Translations under genes and position numbers: made by a program
From: Dipteris shenzhenensis
Taxonomy: Eukaryota > Polypodiophyta > Polypodiopsida > Gleicheniales
Reading direction: 5' to 3' (one strand)
DNA: 64,000 bases
Assembly (NCBI GenBank): GCA_047967505.1
Contig: CM106540.1
The notes under the pieces: generated by a model
The model's database searches: none
What the model saw: only the letters and a program-made list of their open reading frames with translations
Told to the model about the DNA's origin: nothing
Part shown: positions 11,701 to 21,825 of the stretch, piece after piece
How the letters are laid out: each line of letters begins with the position of its first letter
How positions within the stretch are numbered: position 1 is the first letter of the stretch

Positions 11701-12669
11701 ATTCATGTGGATTGGCTACTTGATGAAATGGAGAAAGCAGAGAAAGACGAGGGGATGCATATCACAATGGAAGAATGGGAGTATGCTAGGGGATGCATGA
11801 GCAAGGTCGGTATATAGAATGTTATGCATAAGTTAGGAGCTTTTTATAATTTAGATTGCTTATTTAATTGATTTTTTCTTGGTGTAGTGCACTATGTTCA
11901 ATGCTATATGGTGTGAGGGCAAGCATTTTCGAACACAACGGATTGATGATAAGAGAAACACACAAGATTGCGGCGTCATTGCTAGCTTTGAGGGAGCCAA
12001 TGGAGCCATGGATGATTATTGTGGCATAATCCAAGATATCATTATGCTTAACTTTCTACGCTTCTTTGTATATGTTTTGGATGTAAAGTGGTTTAAGGAC
12101 GTGGTGGAAAGAGGCCCTAATGCAACAATCAAACGCCATGCAAGTGGCTTTGTAACTATTGACTCCACAAAGTTTTGGCAAAGTAGGAAGGACACACTAG
12201 TACTACCGCAACAATGTGAACAGGTACTGTGCACACACATAAAAATACTCGCTTTTAAATATTTGATGCAAGAAAAGTAACATGATTGTATTTGTGTTTG
12301 AATTAGGTTGTCTATCAACCAATGGTGGATAATAATAGATGGTGGCATGTCATACCTATTATGCCACGTTCCAAAGTGATGTATAGTACATTTACTAATA
12401 TGGAGCGTATGGAGGATGATCATGGCCATGGACGTGATGATGACCGTGATACAAGAGAGGAGGATGATCATGAGATAGGAGATATAGATATTGAGGCCGG
12501 CATTACCCATGAGGATGAGCCTACCATTGGAGATGTTGATTTTGATGAGCACATGAGTGGCACAAGTAGTAGTGGGTTGAATGTATTTGTAGATCTAAAC
12601 ACTTGTTTGGATTTTGAAGTAGATAGTTTGGCAAGGGTTGATCTCATTGAGGATGAGATTGAACCGTAG
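8784..12669 (+). pseudogene. CACTA TNP2-like transposase gene, nine exons, degenerate
   Basis: Start ATG 8,784 (MSPSSTSSSSKDESLRIHHR). Exons by GT/AG and phase: 8,784-8,969; 9,054-~9,407; 9,503-10,150; 10,238-10,469; 10,558-10,948; 11,041-~11,807; 11,888-12,223; 12,307-12,669. One further coding break at about 9,600 is a deletion, not an intron. Transposase_21/TNP2 region: LRLGLGMDGVNPFG, VLMWTMHDFPGYGECSG, then YHACPVCG zinc motif and LLDPMHIFKNVASTIWEHL. DUF4218 region: SILTSLHLIVHLVDEIAICG and WLVQESLVYISEF. DUF4216 region: DDYCGIIQDIIMLNF, VYVLDVKWFKDVV. Acidic C-terminus ending at TAG 12,667. Lesions: loss of the zinc-ribbon segment expected between GGLDYK and DVPRKVLRHFP, with frameshift; TAG 10,733 and TAA 10,766. 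It would cut and rejoin the element ends. Confidence 0.88.
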
Positions 12670-12837
12670 CCCCACAATTGATATTGGCAAAACTATTTTA
12701 CATATTGTCTCATTCTCCTCATTTCACTTAATTCTTGTATATGTGGGCTTGCAAAAAATTATGTGCTTTGGTAATCATGGGCAATGTTTGGAAAGCAATG
12801 ATGTACACCAAAATCTCACTTTCTGTATTCTCTGGAG
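12670..12837. other. 3' untranslated region of TNP2 gene
   Basis: Short AT-rich stretch after the TNP2 stop. No clear AATAAA signal is seen before the palindrome array begins. Confidence 0.4.
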
Positions 12838-13105
12838 CGCATCTATTTATGCGTCTAAATGCGCGTCTGAGTCTTAGTGTAAACGCACAAATAAACACGC
12901 AAATACACGCGCAAATAGACGCGCTAATAAACGGGATGTTAGACGGGCCCGTATTTTCTCAGGTCAAACGCGCAAATAGATGCGGTGATAGATGCGCAAA
13001 TAGACGAGCATTTAGCCGTGCCTATAGACGCGCCCGTAATTTCTCTACTAAAGCAACGCCTATAGACGCGCCCACTATTTTGCGCGTCTACCAAGCACGT
13101 CTATA
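12838..13105. repeat. Palindromic GCGTCTATAGACGC half-site array, right
   Basis: Third array of the same motif (GCGTCTAAATGCGCGTCTGA, CCTATAGACGCGCCC twice, GCGCGTCTACC). It follows the 3' end of the TNP2 gene. With the two left arrays it frames the transposase gene, as subterminal regions frame a CACTA element. Confidence 0.7.
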
Positions 13106-13949
13106 GTTGCTTTGTGTTGTTGTGATTATTGTTGTTTTGGAGAGCTGTTGGGATCCGATTAAAGGAGTGTGGCTCTTGCTGGTTGTGAGTTACCTAACAG
13201 AAGCATGGCGTCTCTATCATGGAGGCTAGGATACCTTGGATGAGGAGGGTGTGCGCATCAGGTCCAAGAGAGAAGACTTGGCCTGGAGGCTTCTTGATAG
13301 AAAGGTGGTCGCATGAGAAGAAGACAGGTTTGTATGCAAGGGAAGGGATACGTACGTGAAGAAGAAGATGGGCGACAGAGTCCGTGAGCTCCACGAAATA
13401 TGAAGGCATGGGCAAACTAGTATTCGAGGCACACGATTGAGGCTAGAGAAGCCTTTGGCTAGGTGGGTACTAGGTGCGAGTAGGTGAGACCTCAACTGTG
13501 AGGATCTCCAAGGATGGTAGGCTATGACATGAGAGCTTGGCTCGATGGGAGCTTGTGGGCAACAGGTATATGGTGTCTCGCTCTTGCATTGAGCTTGAGA
13601 TAATCTTGAAGGCTAAGATTACTGAGAGAAGATATCTGAGTCCCTATGAGTGGTCATGTTTGAGACTAGAAGGGCTCATTGTTGTGATTGGACACATATG
13701 AGTAGTAGACTAGTTTTAGAAAAGGAGGCAACATAGGAGTTGTGGTCGCAGGCAATTGGGGCATAGGTAGCTGGTATTGACCATGTGTGAGTCAAAGAAC
13801 TCTTTGTAAGTGTTTCGATAACACAAAAGAAGGATGGTGTCTTTGAGCATATGAGGCTATTGGTTTATTTGATGACTAAGAAGCCAGGGGCAACAGGAGC
13901 TAGTGGTTGCAATCATTTTCCAACGAGAGAGTCTTCCAAGCAAGGAATG
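13106..13949. other. No gene recognised
   Basis: About 840 bp, richer in G than the flanks, with short ORFs on both strands that show no family motif. It lies between the right palindrome array and a CACTA terminus, so it is probably non-coding 3' DNA of that element. Confidence 0.4.
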
Positions 13950-14139
13950 AGCTAAAAGACTAATAATATTGGTGTAATTAGAAAATTTTTTTGGTGTTTG
14001 AGATGAGCCACAGGGTGGAGGCTATTATTATACCACGACATGTGCAGTATGACGTAAATACCAACCGTTACACCCGTTTTAAAATATAGTATAAAGAAGG
14101 TTGGTATTTCCATTAGAAAATGGCCTGTACCTTGTAGTG
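13950..14139 (-). mobile_element. CACTA element right terminus
   Basis: Read inward on the minus strand from 14,139 the sequence is CACTACAAGGTACAGGCCAT, the classical CACTA start. It is followed by subterminal inverted GGTTGGTATTT / AATACCAACC motifs (14,058-14,110). The 3 bp just outside are CTA. Orientation and distance are compatible with the right end of the element that holds the TNP2 gene, but its own subterminal motif differs from the GCGTCTA arrays, so it may belong to another copy. Confidence 0.6.
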
Positions 14140-14269
14140 CTAGCATAGATTCTATACATCTCTAGTAACATATCATTCATGTTCTACTTAGTGACACTCA
14201 AGGCAAGTCACAATCTTCAATTATTAGAATTTTGTCGATGTTGCTAAACTTTGTCACACTCTTAAAGAT

Positions 14270-14490
14270 AGGAACCTTGTTTTAAAAATATCCAAGTTCA
14301 TACATATGTTGCTATACTCTTTTGTCTACACACTAATTGAGACAAATTAATTCATTATGTGCTCCATGCAAACAAATGATCATTCAAGCTTCCTCTCTTG
14401 TCCATAATTACACAATTTTGTCCTTTGTACCAATAAGATCTAATCTTGCCACCACCTTTGATAAGGCTTTGATGACTGTAAAAGGAGACA
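14270..14490. repeat. Dispersed repeat, copy 1
   Basis: Shares long stretches with 60,925-61,140 in the same orientation: a TCCAAG.TCATAC.TATGTTGCTA segment, CTACACACTAATT, CTCCATGCAAA, and a segment ending CACCACCTTTRATAA. Each copy lies within about 0.3 kb of a ~186-bp tandem array. No coding similarity. Confidence 0.65.
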
Positions 14491-14779
14491 TTTTTCATGT
14501 TTTCATCATTTCTTTTCAAAGTTCTTCTAGTGCATCTAGAACTACATAAATTTTTGAGTTTTCCAACTCCTAAGACTTCATAGTCTTTAAATTTTTCTTA
14601 TTTCCAAAACTACACAATTTACACACTTGTGCAATCCCCTAAGCTACATTTTTACATAGTGTTTTGAGTTCTTATCAATCTTTACAAGTTCTTTTATTCC
14701 TATTTGGGTCGCAAGTTTAAGGTTTATGTTTAGGAGCTAGGATTTGGGGTAATCTTGTATAGTAAAAAATACATAAATA

Positions 14780-15790
14780 TGCATTCCAAACCATGCATTT
14801 GACATTTGATGAGTATGATACTTTGTAGAGATCCTTAGACTAAGGCATTGTAAGGACTGTATAAAGTATTATACGATTAGATGAAGTATTATACCATTAG
14901 ATACAAGCACACAGACTAAAAGCACTTTGATGCATATTTTTCAACACTCATGCATGATGCATGGAAAGAAATAAGGAAATATGCCTTTCAAACCATCCAA
15001 AAAATATCACATGGGTATGATATTTTATTGAGGCATTAAACTAAGTTCGTTCAAATCCTATACAAAGTATCATACCCATTAAAGACAAGCATATATGCTA
15101 AAAGCACACACCAAAGCAATTTTTTTAACACCCAAGTATGATGAATGGTAAGAAACAAGGAAATAATATGCATTCCAAACCATGTAAATGATATTCGATT
15201 GGTATGATACTTTGCACAGGCATTAAAATTACTTATTTTAATGCTTGTACAAAGTACCATACCCATTTGAGACAAGCACATAGATTAGAAGCATAGACCG
15301 ATGCACATTTTCCAACACTCATGCATGATGCATTGTAAGAAACAAGGGAAAGATGCATACCAACCCATGAAAATGACGTTCAAATATGTATGATACTTTG
15401 CACAAGCCTTAAACTAATAAATTTTAAGGCCTCTACAAAGAATCATACCCATAGGAGATAAGCAAATAGGCTAGAAGCGCATTGATGCACATTTTTCAAC
15501 ACTCATACATGAAAATAAGGAATTTTAAGACCGATGCAAAGTATCATACTCATCGAAGATAAGCACATATACTAGAAGTACACTAATGCACATTTTTCAA
15601 CACTCATGCATGATGCATGCTAAGAAACAAGGAATATACATTCCAAACTATGCAAATGATATCCAATGGGTATGATACTTTGCACAAGACTCAAAATAAG
15701 AATGTTAATGCCTTTGCAAAGTATTATAGCCATAAGAGATAAGAACATAGGCTAAAAGCACACCAATGCATATTTTTAACACCAAGCTTA
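14780..15790. repeat. ~185-bp tandem array with an internal hairpin
   Basis: The marker TTTTCAACACTCATGCATGA recurs (with changes) at about 14,941, 15,126, 15,312, 15,496, 15,597 and 15,777, so the period is 184-186 bp, with one unit shortened to ~101 bp. Units are diverged. Each full unit contains an imperfect dyad, GGGTATGATACTTTG on one arm and CAAAGTATCATACCC on the other, around the word GGCATTAAA. Non-coding. Confidence 0.85.
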
Positions 15791-16202
15791 CACATTCAAT
15801 CACTAATTCTTGAATTACTTTATGTTTTTGTACATACTCTTTAGTTTGCGATTTAGTTTCACTAATATTCTTCAAATGTTCGAAGAATATTTTTTTATTC
15901 CTAATTCATTTTTTCAATTTTTAAAAATTTATTTTTAATATTTATATTAAGGTTTTTAAATTAATTTATGTTATAATTTATATTTTTTAAGACATTGATA
16001 TTTACTTAGTTTTATTTAAAATTATTAAGTGATATTATAAAAATATGGTATTAACAATTCACATAATTTACTACTCTATAAGGATTTTAAAAGTTCTTTT
16101 TTTCACTCACCCATGGACTTGGGAGCTATGGTTCCTATTTTATACCAAAATCTTATAATTTTTAAATTAATAATATTTCTATATCTTTTATGAATATATT
16201 AA
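15791..16202. other. AT-rich spacer, no gene
   Basis: Very AT-rich DNA with runs of A and T, and no motif I can name. It ends in an (AC)n microsatellite (16,204-16,226) that touches the LTR start. Confidence 0.5.
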
Positions 16203-16203
16203 T

Positions 16204-16226
16204 TACACACACACACACACACACAC
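16204..16226. repeat. (AC)n microsatellite
   Basis: About twelve AC repeats directly before the LTR boundary TGTTATGG. Confidence 0.9.
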
Positions 16227-16885
16227 TCTGTTATGGATAAATTTGACCAAGGTAAAAGGCATAAATATGTGTGTGTGCTTGTATGTGTGGCAATAGTATA
16301 ATAAAACGTGTGCATAGGGCCCAAGGTTGAATTAGTAGGGCATGACCATGTGCCATCCTTCCACGTAAGAGGACCCATAGGTGTGTTGTACATAATCCAT
16401 GGTAGTAATATTATAAAATGTTAAGGTGGCATGGTTCCTCCATGTGCCACCCCTCTACCTAGGCGGTCCCATGCCTGCATTTAGTGAGACCTAGCCCAAA
16501 GACCATGGGAGAAGTAATATAAAATAGGTGGAGATAGATATTATATTGGATTATTCCCTCCATGTACGATAGGCCCATGTGGGGGGGGTGTAGATAGTCC
16601 AAGAATGCAAGTTAAATAATGGGGAAAGTAGGATGAGGTGGCAAGATTCCTTGTGCCAATGCTCCACTTGTCCTCCTAGATGTTTGAATGTATTATAAAA
16701 TTGAGAAGAGACCAAGGGAGTATCTTGGACTTGGGATATGGGGTTTGATTTATGTGGAAAAATGAGGCAAAGGGTTGTCATACACAATTGAGAGTGCGTA
16801 CCCACCTAGCCCACATGGGAGATTCCTCCATGCATGCCATGCATGTGGGAGGATGCATTTATAGGGAGAGACCCCCTTTCTTGGC

Positions 16886-16892
16886 TATAAAA
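16886..16892 (+). promoter_or_regulatory. LTR TATA box
   Basis: TATAAAA within GGCTATAAAAGGAGGGGG, 657 bp into the LTR and about 90 bp before an AATAAA. This is the spacing of a retroelement U3 promoter and R-region polyadenylation signal. Confidence 0.65.
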
Positions 16893-16975
16893 GGAGGGGG
16901 CTATTCCTTGATGTGACATGCTCATTCTTGTAAAGCCACCATGCTAGTACTTTGATTTCCCCCATCCTTCCTTTC

Positions 16976-16982
16976 AAATAAA
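16976..16982 (+). terminator. LTR polyadenylation signal
   Basis: AAATAAA downstream of the TATA box inside the LTR. Confidence 0.5.
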
Positions 16983-17228
16983 GCATGCATCTCTTCCCTT
17001 GATGTCTCCATCTCTACATTCCACCTCCCATCATGTACATGCTCCTCTTCCCCCTCTCCCTTCCCCCTTGTGCCATAGTCCCCCTCTTCATTCCCACCCC
17101 TCTTAATCCCTTTTTCCCACCCATGTTAACGCTTCTCCCCTCACATTGCCTTTTCCTCTATGGCCCTCGAGCGTTGCCATGCCTAGCGTTTAGCCTCATG
17201 CCTTGATTTCTTTTCTAGTTAATAGAAA

Positions 17229-17250
17229 TGGTGTGGCTGCTGGGATTCGA
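17229..17250 (+). other. Primer binding site complementary to tRNA-His
   Basis: TGGTGTGGCTGCTGGGATTC and the next two bases match the complement of the 3' end of plant tRNA-His(GUG), covering CCA, the acceptor strand and the T-arm up to TTCGA. I am comparing with the plant tRNA-His sequence as I remember it. Placement at the end of a 1-kb LTR supports use as a reverse transcription primer site. Confidence 0.7.
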
Positions 17251-17299
17251 ATCTCCATGTATTAGGATCATGCCACCTTCAACAACTTGGTAGTTCTCT

Positions 17300-17480
17300 T
17301 ATGCAAATTCTCTCTTCCCACCTCCTCTCCTCTCTCCTCTCCCCTATCTCTCTCCTCTCTCCTCTCTTTGTATTTTTTAGACTTTTTCTCTCTCTAGATT
17401 TTTTCCCTCTCTCTCCTCTTCCCTCTCCCCACTCTCTCACTCGCATTCTCTCTCTCTCCCTCACCTCCTACCTCTCACTC
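17300..17480. repeat. CT-rich low-complexity tract
   Basis: Nearly pure pyrimidine run of TCTCTC and CTCCTC words after the primer binding site. ORFs through it are composition artefacts. Confidence 0.8.
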
Positions 17481-17756
17481 TCTGTCTTGCATCGCGTCGT
17501 CACTCTGCCATCTGTGTGCTACCATCGGGTGATGTGCGTGCTGTTGCCTCGACATCCATGCACTGTTCTCAAGTGCTATGCCTCGCCATTCGTGCTACCA
17601 TATGCCTCACCATCCGTGCTGCATCGCTGCCAATCCTACTGGTGTCGCTGCTTCCATTGTTGCCTGTGTCACCATGCTGTCGCCACCTACGCTTATCACC
17701 GAGCACCGCCCGTGCCTATGCCACCTGTGCCTACTGTCATTGTCTATGCGCTACAT
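17481..17756. other. No gene recognised
   Basis: GC-richer stretch full of TGCCTC/CACCATC words (CCTCGCCATTCGTGCTACC-like phrases repeated). Possibly a decayed leader of the LTR element; no domain seen. Confidence 0.35.
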
Positions 17757-17942
17757 GAAATTTCCCTTGTGAAAAGGGTGATACAAAATCGCTCAAACGA
17801 ATCGACAGACAAAAGCATTTACATGCCAAAGTATATACAACCTTGTTTGTTATAAAATTTCCCTTTCGAAAAGGGTGATACAGAATCACTCAAATGAGCC
17901 GACATACAAAAGCATATATATGCTGAAGTATATACAAACTAC
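17757..17942. repeat. 97-bp tandem duplication
   Basis: AAATTTCCCTTGTGAAAAGG (17,758) is repeated as AAATTTCCCTTTCGAAAAGG (17,855), followed in both by GGTGATACARAATC and a shared tail ending GTATATACAA. Confidence 0.85.
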
Positions 17943-17989
17943 TATTAATAATACTAGCTGCTGCTCATTCAATTCGTCGTCTCTTCATC

Positions 17990-19516
17990 ATCGTCGTCAT
18001 TGTGCTGGCCCTCGTGACCTCTGCCTGATCCCTAGCTCTCGTCGAAGCCGTCTAAGCCAAATCCCTTGAGACCTGCCTCCTCATCATCACTACTTGCCTC
18101 CACTGTTGGGACATTCGAGCTTGCACCCTAAGAGTGAAACCATATTAATTTGAAATTAGATTGGAACTTAAATAATAAAATAATAAAAAGTGAGATTACA
18201 AGTTGGAGTAGACTTATACCGAGTGAGAAACCACCGCAACCCAATCAACTGCCACTCCATGTGCCTTCATGATCTCAATAAACCACGTCTTTGTTCCTAT
18301 GCAGAATGCACTCTTCATTTGTGGGAAGGAGACCAATCGTAGATTGCTATGGACCAAAATTATGAGAGTTAGATAAAGTGCATGCAATATGTAATAAAAC
18401 AAATAGAACAATAAATTAAATGAGAAGAAGTAAACTTACCACCCATGCCTCGAACCCGCCCGTTCCAATCCCACTGCCAAGGTGCAAAGTACCTATGGTG
18501 TCCAGCCATCTCCTCGTAGCCCTCCTCTGATTGTTGAACTTTTGGGGGTTGTTCGTGTACTCCTTCTTCAAAATCTTCCAATCAGCTTTATCCACCCATC
18601 TGGGTTTATGCTTCTTCGCTACGATGGCAATTCACAAGATTGATATACGATGCTTTAAGATAGTACACATGCGCTCTCGCATGTAATTGTCTTCGAATTC
18701 CCAATTGGAGGGGTTAGGGTATCATCTTTTCAATTCATCGATGACTTCCTTCTTCTTTTTGTCATCCTGGTGCTACCAGTCTTTTGTTATGCTGCTCTTG
18801 AAATGGTGGCTCATCAACCGCCTCATGGTGGCCAGCACTTCTTTGCCCTTTTTATTTTCTATGATCTCTCCACCCCTAGTGAGGTCATAGTACAAGTCCT
18901 CGAGCGGGGGTAGAGGAGTGGGAGTGGCAATAGCAGAGCTAGAGCGAGGGGTGGTACTGCAAGCGCTTAGAGAGCAAAGAGTAGCAAAGGGAGTGGGAGT
19001 GGGAGAGGGCAAGGGACCTGATTGGTACTGGGTCTCATGACCAAGTGGAGACCTATAGGGATGTGAGTCTACTGACTCGTCTACATCCCTTGAGTCACCA
19101 CAGCAGCCTCAACCCTTCCTATTCTTCCTTCCCTTACAATGGGTATGCCTAGGTAATGACCCCTCGATCGAAGGGGCTAGAGGGGACGGTTGTCAAGTAG
19201 GTCCAGTCGCCGATGGCCATGATCTACCCCTGATGGGTGTAAGAATAGCTGAGCTCCTCTGAGACAATAGAGAGAAGAATCTCACTACATCCACATCGTT
19301 CATCTGTATGATAAACTCGTCATCGAGACTCTCGCAGAAGCCATGGGAAGACGTAGTTGCAGTGCTAGGGCCGAGAGGAGTCGACCCAAGGGTAGTCATA
19401 GGGGTAGGCCCTTGAGGAGTGGGTTGAGGGGAATCAAAGTCCTTTGGGGAATATAGATCATGATGTATCCTCCAATGAGGGGTTTTGTACTTAGAGGATG
19501 TGTGACGTGATGCCAT
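17990..19516 (-). pseudogene. Second Transposase_24-like gene, stop-interrupted
   Basis: Starts at ATG 19,516 (MASRHTSSKYKTPHWRIHHD). Pro/Thr-rich N-terminus, then LYYDLTRGGEIIENKKGKEV, matching TIYYDITQAGG of the 6.6-7.8 kb gene. YPNPSNWEFEDNYMRERM follows, then a basic helical region, WVDKADWKILKKEYTNNPQK, ending GGFEAWV. A GTAAGT donor and a CCATAG acceptor give an intron (about 18,343-18,437). The next exon holds SNLRLVSFPQMKSAFC, then another intron (about 18,131-18,220) and an acidic tail. The frame is otherwise continuous but carries about five stops, mostly TGA; one lies where the paralogue has Arg before YPNP (a CGA codon). Role as above: probable DNA-binding protein of a CACTA element, by inference. 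Confidence 0.65.
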
Positions 19517-19644
19517 GTCTAATTTGGGGGATTGGATAAACACAGACAGAAACACGAAAACAAAAACAAACGCAAGAGTGGGTAAGAAGTGGAAAGACAA
19601 TTTACATGAAAGACAATTTAGTACTTCAAAGTCAAATTCAATTT

Positions 19645-19825
19645 AATAAAACTATGAAAAGACAATTATTTACTTAAGACAGTTATGAAAAGACAATTAT
19701 GAAAGGATAATCATTTACTTAAGACAATTATGAAAGGAAAATTATTTACTTAAGACAATCATGAAAGGACAATTATTTACTTAAAACAATTATGAAAGCA
19801 TAAATATTTACTTAAGACAAGTGGA
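19645..19825. repeat. Minisatellite, about 32-36 bp units
   Basis: Five to six copies of the unit GACAATTATGAAAGGACAAT followed by TATTTACTTAA, with small changes. It lies upstream of the second Transposase_24-like gene. Confidence 0.8.
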
Positions 19826-19969
19826 ATCCAAGAGAGTTTTCATATACAAAAAATATCGCAAAATATAGTATTGTTAAACAAGAGTTCTCATATCATAAAA
19901 ATAGTATTGTTAAGCAAAGTCTGTCTCCAAAAGAGACATTCTCCAAAAATGCCAAAATAGAGGAGGAGG

Positions 19970-20290
19970 TCTACTGCTTTGCATTGCTGTCCAAGGTACT
20001 TTCCTCCTCCTCACTACTAGACGGGTCACTCAGGACCTCTTCTTCCACTTCTTCTAATATATAATCGTACTCTTCATGGATTACATACTTGCAGCCCATG
20101 AAGACCTCTACACAACCCATTATGTCCGATATAGTGTCATCCTTGCTATATAGTCAATCATGGCAGTCTCTCCAAAACTTACAAAGATCTCGTAGGTTAT
20201 TTCATGCTTGCCTCAGTCGCTACTACTGCTCCACACGCCTTTAGTCAGGACCCTACCCAAGCACATGCACTTCAACGTTATACTTCACTT
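19970..20290 (-). pseudogene. Possible acidic C-terminal coding scrap, unidentified
   Basis: On the minus strand a frame reads CVEVFMGCKYVIHEEYDYIL followed by an acidic run (EEVEEEVLSDPSSSEEEST). Acidic tails of this kind end CACTA transposases, but no diagnostic motif is present and upstream stops interrupt it. Treat as unassigned. Confidence 0.3.
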
Positions 20291-20454
20291 AGTCTGTATC
20301 ATGCGCAATCTTCTCTGGTACATGTGATAGCAGAGTTTGGATGTCCCGAATCACTCCAACATGGCCTAACCGGGTTGGGTTTTTGGGAAGACACTCATGG
20401 GTGAGGGCGTGGGCATTCCATTTAGAATCCGTTTGAAAAAAATAACCAAATATG

Positions 20455-21785
20455 GCTAAGGAGCAAAAGAAAAAAGAGGAAAAGGATAAGAAGAAGAAGA
20501 GAGAATGAAAAGAGGAAAAAGAGAGGGGAAAAGAGAGGGAGAGAAGATGAAAGAGAGGAAAGTAGAGAAGAAAAGAGAGGAAGAGAGAAAAAGAGAGGAA
20601 AAAAGAGAGAATGAAAAGAAGAGGAAAAGAGAGGATGGAGGCCCAAAGGAAAGAGAGGAAAGGAGAGAAGGAAAACAGAGGAAAAGAGAGAAGAAAGGAG
20701 AGAAGGAAAGAGAGGAAAAGAGAGGAAAAGAGAGAAAGCATATGATTATGCATATGCATAAGCATATAAGAATAAGCATACACAAATGCATATGAAGAAA
20801 AGAGAGAATGGAGGCTTAAAGGAAAGAGAGGAAAGGAGAGAAGGAAAATAGAGGAAAAGAGAGAAAGCATATGATTATGCATATGCATATGCATAGCATA
20901 TGCTCATGCATAAGCATATAAGCATAGGCATACGCAAATGGATATGAGAAAAGAGGAAAAGAGAGAATGGAGGCTTAAAGGAAAGAGAGGAAAGGACAGA
21001 AGGAAAAGAGATGAAAAGAGAGAAGTAAAGAGAGAAAAGAGAGAAGGAAAAGAGAGAAAGCATATGATTATGCATATGCTTATAAGCATAAGCATACACA
21101 AATGGATATGAGGAAAGAGGAAAAGAGAGAATGAAGGCTAAAAAGAAAGAGAGGAGAAGAGAGAAGGAAAAGAGAGGAGAAAAGAGAAGTAAAGAGAGGA
21201 AAAGAGAGGGAAAGAGAGGAAAAGAGAGAAAAAGAGAGAAAAATAGAGAAGTAGAGGAAAAGAGAGAAAGCATATGCTTATGCATGAGCATATGAGCATA
21301 TATACATGCATAAGCATATAAGCATAAGAATATACATATGCAAATGCATATGCTTATGAAAAGAGAGAAAAGAGGATGAAAGAGTGGAAGGAAAAGAGAG
21401 GAGAAAAGAGACGTAAAGAGAGGAAAAGAGAGAAAGCATATGATTATGCATGAGCATATGAGCATATGATCATGCATAAGCATATAAGCATAACCATACA
21501 CAAATGCATATGCTAATGAAAAGAGAGAAAAGAGGATGAGAGAGGGGAAGAAGAGAAGGAGAAGAGAGGAGATAAGAGAAGAGAGGGAAGAAGAGGAAAT
21601 AAGAGAGAGGGTGAAAAAGAGAGGAGAAGAGAGAAGGAAAAGAGAGAGAAAAGAGAGGGAAAAGAGAGAGGAAATAAGAAAAGAGGAGAAGAGAGCAAAT
21701 AAGAGACAAGGAAAAGAGAGGAAAAGAGAAGGGGAGGAGAAAAAAGAGAATAGAGGAAATAAGAGTGGGGAGAAGAGAGGATACG
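20455..21785. repeat. 1.3-kb polypurine domain with ATGCATAT islands
   Basis: Almost uninterrupted GAAAAGAGAG-type purines on the plus strand, broken by short islands such as GCATATGATTATGCATATGC at about 20,738, 20,867, 21,060, 21,270 and 21,436. Spacing of islands is 129-210 bp, so this is a loose higher-order tandem repeat. Long ORFs on both strands here (Ser/Phe/Leu-rich or Arg/Glu/Lys-rich) are artefacts of composition. Confidence 0.9.
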
Positions 21786-21800
21786 AGTTTCTACGCCCAT

Positions 21801-21825
21801 CACTACAACTAGCGCTTAAGGCGCT
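21801..21825 (+). repeat. CACTAC start with 10-bp hairpin
   Basis: CACTACAACTAGCGCTTAAG followed by GCGCTAGTTG. CAACTAGCGC and GCGCTAGTTG are perfect inverted arms around a 5-base loop. The CACTAC start suggests a CACTA-family terminus at the edge of the polypurine domain, but no partner terminus was found. Confidence 0.35.

Larger units (their letters stand above)
16229..17228 (+). repeat. 5' LTR of a gypsy-type element (about 1.0 kb)
   Basis: Starts TGTTATGG, matching in reverse orientation the LTR at 446-1. It ends just before the primer binding site at 17,229. It contains a TATA box (TATAAAA, 16,886-16,892) and an AATAAA signal (16,977), which together place U3, R and U5 in order. The last bases (TTAATAGAAA) do not end in the canonical CA. 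No gag or pol follows: the internal region turns into CT-rich sequence and then other repeats, so this is a 5' end cut off from its body. Confidence 0.75.

Noticed and set aside
17301-17855. 184-codon plus-strand ORF after the primer binding site
   Set aside because: First third is CT-rich low complexity and the rest lacks gag motifs; not supported as a retroelement gene.
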